From positions 1-49,121 of the forward strand of contig CANRWW010000020.1 in NCBI GenBank assembly GCA_947643665.1: a stretch of DNA of 49,121 bases, read 5' to 3'. This DNA comes from an uncultured Porphyromonadaceae bacterium (lineage in GTDB: Bacteria; Bacteroidota; Bacteroidia; Bacteroidales; Muribaculaceae). Under the pieces are notes generated by a model. It was not told the origin of the DNA. It did not search any database and saw nothing but the letters and a program-made list of their open reading frames with translations. Of the stretch, positions 35,980-43,014 are shown one piece after another. Each line of letters opens with the position of its first letter. The first letter of the stretch is position 1. Position numbers and translations under genes: made by a program.

Positions 35980-36663
35980 ATGATAAAGAACAACTATAAG
36001 AAAGAACGCGACGGCCTGCAACAAGGCATTTACGCCATAATAAACCCGTTTGTAAAACTTCTGATCCGTATTGGGATTACCCCTAATATGGTCACCACCA
36101 TCGGACTGCTAGGCAACGTCGCAGCCGCAGCAATCATAGCATACGCCGGATATGAAGCCCAACTCACCGGAAATCCGCGCTTCGACCTTATCACATGGGG
36201 AGGCGCCATAACAATCATATTCTCCCTGTTTGACATGCTTGACGGACAAGTTGCGAGGCTGGGCAACATGACAAGCCGGTTCGGCGCATTGTATGACTCG
36301 GTACTTGACCGCTACTGCGAGCTGTTCACCCTAGGGGCACTCAGCTATTATCTTATAATGAATCATTGGATAATAGGCGCATTGGTGGCTTTTCTGGCAC
36401 TGGTAGGATCCATTATGGTAAGCTATGTGCGCGCACGCGCCGAAGGTGTAGGCCTTGAATGCAAAGTCGGATTCATGCAAAGGCCGGAGCGTGTGGTAGT
36501 GACAGCCATAGGGTGTCTGGCCTGCGGCATCACAGGCGTTGTCTCTCCCAACACACCAAATACGGCTTTCACAATACTTGTCATCGCCATGGCAATAATA
36601 GCCCTCTTTGCAAACCTCACTGCATTTGCACGTATAGACGTATGCCGCAAAGGACTTAAATAA
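35980..36663 (+). CDS. CDP-alcohol phosphatidyltransferase, likely phosphatidylinositol-phosphate synthase
   Basis: A 227-residue integral membrane enzyme with the full family signature D85-x2-D88-G89-x2-A92-R93-x8-G102-x3-D106-x3-D110. It would transfer a phosphatidyl group from CDP-diacylglycerol to an alcohol. About six membrane helices surround the motif. The substrate is inferred from context: myo-inositol-1-phosphate synthase and an Aur1-like enzyme are in the same cluster, so inositol phosphate (giving PI-phosphate) or inositol is most likely. Phosphatidylglycerol-phosphate or phosphatidylserine synthesis is the main alternative. It is translated directly after GtrA. Confidence 0.88.
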   Translation: MIKNNYKKERDGLQQGIYAIINPFVKLLIRIGITPNMVTTIGLLGNVAAAAIIAYAGYEAQLTGNPRFDLITWGGAITIIFSLFDMLDGQVARLGNMTSRFGALYDSVLDRYCELFTLGALSYYLIMNHWIIGALVAFLALVGSIMVSYVRARAEGVGLECKVGFMQRPERVVVTAIGCLACGITGVVSPNTPNTAFTILVIAMAIIALFANLTAFARIDVCRKGLK

Positions 36664-36736
36664 GCCGGTCAATTTATTTACGTATTAATGTCGTTGACCA
36701 GCTTGATTATCAAATAACAACCACAAATTATTTCAA

Positions 36737-37666
36737 GTGCCTACACGCAAAGAATCACTGACATTGGTGTGCGTCCTTGCCATATGGCTGTCTGTAACAG
36801 CCCTGTGCGTGGGATTCCGTCCTGAGCATTTATGGATCTCGCTATTCCTGGCCATACTGTTTTTCAGCACACCGACAACCAGGCGGCTCGTAGTGGCTCT
36901 TTTGCCATTTATAATTTTCGGGATATCTTATGACTGGATGAACATCGTGCACAACTATGATGTCAATCCCGTAGATATAGAGGGAATATACCAAGCCGAG
37001 AAATCACTGTTCGGGATAACGGCCTCCGACGGCAGCATCCTCACCCCCAATGAATTTTTCCGCCTCAACAGGATCCCCTGGATGGACATAGCAGGAGGAT
37101 TCTTCTATCTCTGCTGGGTGCCGGTGCCTATCCTGTTCGGGCTTTACCTTTATTTCGGCGGCAATGTAAAGCCATACCTGCATTTCGCCATAGTGTTTCT
37201 TTTCGTAAACCTCATAGGATTTGCCGGATATTACATCCACCCGGCCGCCCCACCATGGTATGTCGCAAAATACGGATTTGATTTCATACTGGGCACACCT
37301 GGCGACGTTGCCGGTCTTGGCGCTTTTGATGAAGCAACCGGCCTTGGCATTTTCAACGGCCTGTATGGCCGCAACTCCAATGTATTTGCAGCAGTGCCCT
37401 CACTGCATTCCGCATATACACTGGTCGCTTTCATATACTCCATCCGTTCGCGGTCGCCATGGTGGATGACAACCTTGTTGGGAATCATCACGCTTGGCAT
37501 ATGGTTCACCGCCGTATATACATCGCACCATTATATAATAGACGTAACACTCGGAATAGCTTGCGCCCTTATCGGATATCTTGTTTTTGAGTATATCATA
37601 ATGCGCATTCCTGTTTTTTCCAAATTTATGTGCCGTTATGAAAAATATGTCAGCAATAATAGCTGA
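36737..37666 (+). CDS. Aur1-like PAP2-family membrane enzyme, likely inositol phosphoceramide synthase
   Basis: A 309-residue protein with a GTG start (no ATG occurs before helix 3) and about six membrane helices. It carries the lumen-side HPAAPPWY motif (168-175) and the PAP2 triad-like residues: His224 in VPSLHSAY, and His265 and Asp269 in SHHYIIDV. This H...H-x3-D arrangement is that of fungal Aur1 inositol phosphoceramide synthases rather than soluble phosphatases. The likely reaction moves phosphoinositol from phosphatidylinositol to a ceramide-type acceptor. It could also act as a lipid phosphatase. It follows the CDP-alcohol transferase by 73 bp and precedes MIPS. Confidence 0.8.
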   Translation: MPTRKESLTLVCVLAIWLSVTALCVGFRPEHLWISLFLAILFFSTPTTRRLVVALLPFIIFGISYDWMNIVHNYDVNPVDIEGIYQAEKSLFGITASDGSILTPNEFFRLNRIPWMDIAGGFFYLCWVPVPILFGLYLYFGGNVKPYLHFAIVFLFVNLIGFAGYYIHPAAPPWYVAKYGFDFILGTPGDVAGLGAFDEATGLGIFNGLYGRNSNVFAAVPSLHSAYTLVAFIYSIRSRSPWWMTTLLGIITLGIWFTAVYTSHHYIIDVTLGIACALIGYLVFEYIIMRIPVFSKFMCRYEKYVSNNS

Positions 37667-37744
37667 CATTAACAAAACGCGGGCAAGCTCAATTTTCTTT
37701 TATTAACAAACAAGCTTGTCAAAGACCGCTTATTTAACATTTGT

Positions 37745-37777
37745 TTTGTAAATAGCCGCTTTTTTAGCTCATATTTG
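37745..37777 (+). promoter_or_regulatory. candidate promoter of the MIPS gene
   Basis: TTTG (37745-37748) and CATATTTG (37770-37777, one mismatch to TAnnTTTG) are 21 bp apart. Confidence 0.45.
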
Positions 37778-37809
37778 CAAAAAAGCACAAATTTTACCAC
37801 TGAAAAAAT

Positions 37810-37823
37810 TTTGCAATTGCAAA
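37810..37823. promoter_or_regulatory. 14-bp perfect palindrome upstream of MIPS
   Basis: TTTGCAATTGCAAA is its own reverse complement. It lies shortly downstream of the candidate promoter, a typical position for a repressor site. No second copy was noticed in this window. Confidence 0.4.
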
Positions 37824-38004
37824 CTTATATGTACTTTTACATGATTTTTTCAGAGAAAGCCCTGAAAACATCTTTTCACAAACCATAACCGCCGGACAGT
37901 TGCATGGCATTTTCCGGCGTTATCTCATGCAAGGCAAATGGAAAATCCGCAATGCAGGGATCAAAAAGCCAGAAACACAAAATATTAAAACATATAACAA
38001 CAAA

Positions 38005-39339
38005 ATGAGTAACGTAAAGAAAGCCGAAGGCAAACTCGGCGTAATGGTTGTTGGTCTGGGTGCTGTCACCACCACCTTCATGACCGGCGTTTTAATGACC
38101 CGCAAAGGACTTGCAAAGCCCGTTGGTTCCATGACCCAATACGACAAAATCCGTGTTGGTGAAGGTGCCGACAAAAAATACCTCAAATACAACGAAATCG
38201 TACCCATCGCCGACCTCAACGACATCGTGTTCGGAGCATGGGACGTATATCCTGCAAACGCATACGAATCTACTATCCACGCAGAAGTTCTCAAAGAGAA
38301 AGACGTAAACCCTGTGAAGGATGAACTTGAAGCCATCAAGCCCCTGAAAGCCGCTTTCGACCACAACTATGCGAAACGTCTTGACGGCGACAACATCATG
38401 GTCGGCAAAACACGCTGGGAGATGGTAGAACAACTGCGTGAGGATATCCGCAACTTCAAGAAAGAAAACGGAGTAGACCGCGTGGTAGTTCTGTGGGCAG
38501 CTTCAACAGAAGTTTATGTTCCCGTAAATGAAGAGGTACACTACAAACTTGCAGACCTTGAAGCTGCTATGAAAGCAGACGACAAGGAAAACATCGCACC
38601 TTCCATGTGCTACGCTTATGCCGCACTTACAGAAGGATGCCCCTTCATCATGGGCGCACCCAACACAACGGTAGACATACCTGCCATGTGGGAGCTCGCC
38701 GAAAAGACCAAAATGCCCATTGCAGGCAAGGACTTCAAGACAGGCCAGACCCTCGTCAAATCAGGATTCGCTCCTATCATCGGCACACGCTGCCTCGGTC
38801 TGAACGGATGGTTCTCAACAAACATCCTCGGCAACCGCGACGGTCTCGTACTTGACGAACCCGCAAACTTCCGCACAAAAGAAGTATCAAAACTCTCTAC
38901 ACTTGAGTCTATTCTTGTTCCCGAAGACCAGCCCGACCTCTACGGAGTAAACTGCGGCGGCGAAGGCAACGAGCACAACGGCTATTACCACAAAGTACGC
39001 ATCAACTACTATCCCCCGCGCAACGACAACAAAGAGGGATGGGACAACATTGATATATTCGGATGGATGGGTTACCCCATGCAGATCAAGATCAACTTCC
39101 TCTGCCGCGACTCAATCCTCGCAGCACCCCTCTGCCTTGACCTCGTGCTCCTCAGCGACCTCGCCGCACGTTGCGGACGTTATGGCATACAGCGCTTCCT
39201 GAGCTTCTTCCTCAAGAGCCCCATGCACGACTATACAAAAGACGAGGTGCCCGTAAACCACCTCTTCCAGCAATACGTAATGCTGAAAAACGCCATCCGC
39301 GAGATGGGCGGCTATCATGCAGACGAGCCGATTGACTGA
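38005..39339 (+). CDS. myo-inositol-1-phosphate synthase
   Basis: This cytosolic NAD-dependent enzyme converts glucose-6-phosphate to myo-inositol-1-phosphate. The frame opens at 37900, but Met at 38005 (MSNVKKAEGKLGVMVVG) gives a normal start and 444 residues. Evidence is the NAD loop VVGLGAVTTTFMTG at residues 15-28 and LWAASTEVYVPV near residue 168. The core GKDFKTGQTLVKSGFAPII with catalytic-region lysines lies near residue 241, and LNGWFSTNILGNRDG and CLDLVLLSDLAAR follow. The bacterial/archaeal-type MIPS length fits. It supplies inositol phosphate for the lipid genes just upstream and ends before a strong terminator. Confidence 0.93.
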   Translation: MSNVKKAEGKLGVMVVGLGAVTTTFMTGVLMTRKGLAKPVGSMTQYDKIRVGEGADKKYLKYNEIVPIADLNDIVFGAWDVYPANAYESTIHAEVLKEKDVNPVKDELEAIKPLKAAFDHNYAKRLDGDNIMVGKTRWEMVEQLREDIRNFKKENGVDRVVVLWAASTEVYVPVNEEVHYKLADLEAAMKADDKENIAPSMCYAYAALTEGCPFIMGAPNTTVDIPAMWELAEKTKMPIAGKDFKTGQTLVKSGFAPIIGTRCLGLNGWFSTNILGNRDGLVLDEPANFRTKEVSKLSTLESILVPEDQPDLYGVNCGGEGNEHNGYYHKVRINYYPPRNDNKEGWDNIDIFGWMGYPMQIKINFLCRDSILAAPLCLDLVLLSDLAARCGRYGIQRFLSFFLKSPMHDYTKDEVPVNHLFQQYVMLKNAIREMGGYHADEPID

Positions 39340-39455
39340 TGCCCCGTGTAGCGCAAGATCGCGCACGGCAAACAGCATTATAAAGGCTTAGCCCATTCGC
39401 CAAAGGCGATCCGATACCGAACATTTTGAATTGTTGTACATAGCATTTTGTTTGG

Positions 39456-39487
39456 AAAGCCGGAAGATTGTGAAATCTTCCGGCTTT
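39456..39487. terminator. terminator of MIPS, shared with the AraC-type gene
   Basis: AAAGCCGGAAGATT (39456-39469) and AATCTTCCGGCTTT (39474-39487) form a perfect 14-bp stem with a GTGA loop, between two converging genes. The A- and T-ended arms let it work in both directions. Confidence 0.75.
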
Positions 39488-39620
39488 ACTCATATACTAC
39501 GGGCCACAATTTTCAGATTAACAGAAAGTGGGGGAGGAACATGCCGGCACACAGCGACAATCCATCGCCAGCTATCACAATCACGCATACCGCGCAACGG
39601 ACTGAGAGGTACATTTCGTC

Positions 39621-40766
39621 TCAGAAACGCGGACCGTTTTCCTGCTGGTAAGTCCTTGGAGTGAGACCGGTAAATTCGGTAAATTTAGTATGGAAATTAC
39701 TTCTGTCATTGAAACCTACAAGCTCATAAAGGCAACTTACTTGCAAACCAGGAGTAGAACGGATAAGACGTTCGGCTTCCTCAAGCCTCAACCGCATGCG
39801 CCAACTTCGAAAAGTCGTGTTATGAACCTGCTGGAAATAAGTAATAAACTCGTTACGCGACACTCCCATTCGTTCAGCCAGCTGTTCAGTGGTAACATCG
39901 CTCTCTATGAAACCCCTCTGTTCTACCCACCTTTGCAACGCATCTTCCAGTTTATCGTAATGGGAAGCGATAGAAACACCGGAACAATCTGATCCGCACG
40001 AGACAACAGGGCCACACCCTTGAATGCCACCATCTGGCATCATCGCCTTAACCGGTTCGCCGACAATCTTTATGATGTAATCCCCTTTTATACGGTAACC
40101 TATCATTGTCACACATACCCAGGTATAATACACCGTATACAGCACGACAAGAGCCGTATATAACCATGACGACATAGGCAATACGAATATTACCAGCATT
40201 ACGGCTCCTATAATCAAAGCACTGCAGAATATATGCAATACAGGACGCAGACGCAGCGAGGCTTCTTCATCGTCATAATTGACGTACAACGCACTTTCCG
40301 TCTGTTTATAGAAACGCCTGAAACGCCCGGCATAATACCTTACCTGAAATATAAAGAAGCATATATAAAGCCCGTAACTGTAATAATACAACGTAGGGAA
40401 ATAACACTGCACGACTATCAACTGGGCGGCAAGCAACATGATAAGTACGATCTGTATCACTATCCGACGCATAGTCACCTCAAGAGGCGCCACGAGGGTT
40501 GTTGCCGTAGCTGCCAACAGAAGAGCCTGAAAACTTGTATCCCATATCACAACGGTTTTCTGCCATATGGCATCAGTGCATTCCGCCATGAGATAACTTA
40601 CCAGCGCAAGGGCACTAAAAGTAGCAACCATAAACCAACGCGAAATAGACCACCGCAACCATCTCCGTGAACGAGGCGTCGGCAAACCTGCCAGGACAAC
40701 CGCCAGTGTGACCAGAATCGCAGTGGACACGTATGAGATCAAGATTTGATGGTGGCAGACGATCAT
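39621..40766 (-). CDS. membrane-embedded AraC-family transcriptional regulator
   Basis: A 381-residue protein whose first 225 residues form six to seven membrane helices (for example ISYVSTAILVTLAVVLAGL, IVIQIVLIMLLAAQLIVVQC, LYTALVVLYTVYYTWVCVTMI). A Cys/Gly-rich linker (GCGPVVSCGSDCSG) and a C-terminal AraC/XylS DNA-binding domain (about 280-378) follow. The domain has both helix-turn-helix units: TTEQLAERMGVSRNEFITYF, and VSCLYELVGFNDRSNFHTKF followed by GLTPRTYQQ. DNA binding would occur at the membrane surface with the helices acting as sensor. The gene is convergent with MIPS and divergent from the DUF2851 gene. Its target is not evident; the inositol-lipid genes are the nearest candidates. 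Confidence 0.85.
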   Translation of the reverse strand: MIVCHHQILISYVSTAILVTLAVVLAGLPTPRSRRWLRWSISRWFMVATFSALALVSYLMAECTDAIWQKTVVIWDTSFQALLLAATATTLVAPLEVTMRRIVIQIVLIMLLAAQLIVVQCYFPTLYYYSYGLYICFFIFQVRYYAGRFRRFYKQTESALYVNYDDEEASLRLRPVLHIFCSALIIGAVMLVIFVLPMSSWLYTALVVLYTVYYTWVCVTMIGYRIKGDYIIKIVGEPVKAMMPDGGIQGCGPVVSCGSDCSGVSIASHYDKLEDALQRWVEQRGFIESDVTTEQLAERMGVSRNEFITYFQQVHNTTFRSWRMRLRLEEAERLIRSTPGLQVSCLYELVGFNDRSNFHTKFTEFTGLTPRTYQQENGPRF

Positions 40767-41180
40767 ATCGGTTTATCTGGTTACTTTTACAAAAGGATCG
40801 GCCAATTAGATATAAGGCAGAACTGTTATTATTAGGTTTTAAAGGAATATCAGAATATCATGCGGATGACATAAGCGCAACATTATATGCTATGGCGACG
40901 ACCCCATAAAAATATATAAAGCATCATCGGGCACATCGGCACATAGCGACAAACGCATAAATATCAATGGTTGCAAAATTAAAGAAAAAGCAACGACAAG
41001 ACGTTGTTGATGCTGTTGTTTTTCGTGTTGTTTTTATAAATATCTCCACAAAAAGCCACTTGTCATGGTAGATTCCAATTTTTTAATTAATTTTGGTAGA
41101 CGTATCAAATCATTGCGTGTTCCCAATAACCGCAAAGTACCGCCGCACTTCATGCGGCATACACACCTTAAATCTATGAC
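40767..41180. other. divergent promoter region between AraC-type regulator and DUF2851 gene
   Basis: No gene is seen in this 414 bp. A minus-strand TAATTTTG box (40974-40981) could serve the regulator with a leader of about 200 nt. A plus-strand TAATTTTG box (41088-41095) could serve DUF2851. Neither has a well-spaced -33. A CAACG/CGTTG inverted repeat (40991-41006) followed by TTGTT-rich sequence lies between them. Confidence 0.4.
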
Positions 41181-42467
41181 ATGGAGAAGTTGATGCAATT
41201 TGTCTGGCAGCACGGTTTCGGCATAAGGCCGGGTATGACAACCGTGGACGGGCGGCGTCTGAACATCATCAGCCAAGGAAAGCTGAACACCGATGCCGGA
41301 CCCGACTTCTTCAATGCGACAATCAGTATTGACGGACAGACATGGGTAGGAAATATCGAAATCCATGTCAAAGCGTCAGACTGGTATAGGCACCGCCATG
41401 ACATAGATAAAGCTTACGACTCCGTAATACTCCATTTAGTGCAGGAAAACGATATGGAAGTGAGACGCGGCGACGGTTCAGTCATACCGCAAGCCATACT
41501 CAGATGCACACCAGAAGCAGCCAGAAGATGCAACACCCTTTTGCTTGATGCCACACGCAGCCTGCCTTGCAGAGAGACCATTGCGTCAACCCCACATATA
41601 TACATCACTGACTGGATCACCGCCCTTGCAATGGAAAGGCTCTACCGCAAAAGCGAGAGAATACTGCAATTGGTAAAAGATACTGCAGGCCACTGGGAGG
41701 GAGCGGCTTTCATCACTCTGGCACGTGGTCTTGGCTTCGGCCTTAACAGCGACCCGTTCGAGCAGCTTGCCAAAAACATGCCATTGCAATTCCTGAACAA
41801 ACATTCCGACGAACTTTTAGCCATAGAGGCATTGCTCTTCGGACCAGCCGGCCTGATACCCGCACCAGAACCATCGGAAGATCCCTATGTCACGCGGTTG
41901 AGACAAGAATTTCTGTTCATGTCGCATAAATTCCAAGTCAGGGAACAGCAAGTCATATGGAAAATGTCACGCACAAGACCACAAAACTTCCCTCACCGGC
42001 GTATCGCACTGCTTGCCGAGCTTGTCCACAGAGGATTCTATCTGGTAAGAGAAATATGCGACTGCAACTCAATTGAACAATTGCGCAAAATTTTCAATGT
42101 AGAACTGCAAGGCTTCTGGGCCACTCATTTTACATTCAGAGAAAGCGCACCGGCATGCCGCGCAACCGCATTGAGCCGCGATTCCATAGACACATTGCTT
42201 ATAAATGTGGCAATACCTCTGCTGCACGCACGTCATATGACTCTACAGAATTTCAGCGGCATGGAACAAACCGTGGAACTATTGCAGAATCTGACAGCAG
42301 AAAACAACTCCATAACAAGGCTTTTCAATACTGCCGGACTAAAATGCCTTGACGCATTCACCTCCCAGGCCCTGATAGAATTACGGCGCGAGTATTGCGA
42401 GAAAAGCAAGTGCATCTACTGCCGGTTCGGGCACCGCATGCTTTCAGCAGAAATCGCCAAGCCATGA
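41181..42467 (+). CDS. DUF2851 family protein
   Basis: A 428-residue soluble protein typical of Bacteroidetes DUF2851. It begins with the characteristic MQFVWQHGFG and G(R/K)L..DAGPDFFNATISIDGQTWVGNIEIHVKASDWYRH near residues 30-75. HDIDKAYDSVILHLVQEND and the Cys-rich C-terminal CEKSKCIYCRFGHRML follow. The spacing of Cys near the C-terminus (C-x4-C-x2-C) suggests metal or iron-sulfur binding. The family is annotated as unknown; the D...E-x-H core in the N-terminal half suggests a nuclease-like fold, which is speculative. It is convergent with folK, 33 bp between the stops. Confidence 0.82.
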   Translation: MEKLMQFVWQHGFGIRPGMTTVDGRRLNIISQGKLNTDAGPDFFNATISIDGQTWVGNIEIHVKASDWYRHRHDIDKAYDSVILHLVQENDMEVRRGDGSVIPQAILRCTPEAARRCNTLLLDATRSLPCRETIASTPHIYITDWITALAMERLYRKSERILQLVKDTAGHWEGAAFITLARGLGFGLNSDPFEQLAKNMPLQFLNKHSDELLAIEALLFGPAGLIPAPEPSEDPYVTRLRQEFLFMSHKFQVREQQVIWKMSRTRPQNFPHRRIALLAELVHRGFYLVREICDCNSIEQLRKIFNVELQGFWATHFTFRESAPACRATALSRDSIDTLLINVAIPLLHARHMTLQNFSGMEQTVELLQNLTAENNSITRLFNTAGLKCLDAFTSQALIELRREYCEKSKCIYCRFGHRMLSAEIAKP

Positions 42468-42500
42468 AACAAGCGCTCCAGCAGCAATAATCCACCAACT

Positions 42501-42977
42501 TTAACCGCCGTTCAAACAGGCAAGCATCTCTGCGGCTGTCAAGCCCGACACCGGATGGCGCCAACAAGGCGAAAGCTCCACAATTGGAAGCAACACAAAT
42601 TCCCTCATATGCATTCGCGGATGTGGCAGGGTCAGTTCCGGCATTTCAACTATTGCATCGTCATAATATATCAGGTCTATATCTATAAACCTGTCGGCAT
42701 ATTCCCCGGCCGGCCCCCTGTGACCGGCCGCACAGATACCGTTCTGGACCGATATCAACTCCCTGAACAGCTCCTCCGGTCCGCAATCCACCGACAACTC
42801 CAATCCCACATTGAGAAATCCGTGTGCGCTTTCAAACCCCCATGGTTCGCTCTTGATAAATCCGGAACACCTCAAATCCGCCACAACAGATAAAAGAGAA
42901 ATCCCGGAGATAGCCCGCTCAAGCAAAGCGTGGCTGTCTCCGAGATTAGAACCTATATTTACATGCGCCGTAGCCAA
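42501..42977 (-). CDS. folK: 2-amino-4-hydroxy-6-hydroxymethyldihydropteridine diphosphokinase
   Basis: HPPK transfers pyrophosphate from ATP to the pterin alcohol in folate synthesis. Signatures are VNIGSNLGD at the N-terminus, SEPWGF near the pterin pocket, RFIDIDLIYYDD with the Mg-binding Asp pair, and LPHPRMHMREFVLLPIVEL. The open frame reaches an ATG at 43046 inside infB. The TTG at 42977 is preferred because it gives MATAHVNIGSNLGD, the usual N-terminus, and 158 residues, with 37 nt after the infB stop. It is likely the last gene of the rimP-nusA-infB operon. Confidence 0.9.
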   Translation of the reverse strand: MATAHVNIGSNLGDSHALLERAISGISLLSVVADLRCSGFIKSEPWGFESAHGFLNVGLELSVDCGPEELFRELISVQNGICAAGHRGPAGEYADRFIDIDLIYYDDAIVEMPELTLPHPRMHMREFVLLPIVELSPCWRHPVSGLTAAEMLACLNGG

Positions 42978-43014
42978 TTGCCTATAGCGTATTGCAATAT
43001 TTACATTTACCGGA

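Larger units (their letters stand above)
37667..38004. other. regulatory region upstream of myo-inositol-phosphate synthase
   Basis: An AT-rich 338-bp gap with no open frame. It holds a candidate promoter (37745-37777) and two perfect palindromes: ACAAGCTTGT (37710-37719, upstream of the promoter) and TTTGCAATTGCAAA (37810-37823, about 25 bp into the predicted transcript). If the promoter is used, the leader is about 220 nt, which leaves room for regulation independent of the upstream genes. Confidence 0.5.

Noticed and set aside
36737-37666. Reading the PAP2 protein as undecaprenyl-diphosphate phosphatase (PgpB-like)
   Set aside because: The HPAAPPWY and SHHYIIDV motifs and the MIPS neighbourhood fit Aur1-type enzymes better, although phosphatase activity cannot be excluded.
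39392-39411. TCGCC-AAA-GGCGA hairpin after MIPS
   Set aside because: A 5-bp stem without a T-run; the 14-bp hairpin at 39456-39487 is a much better terminator.
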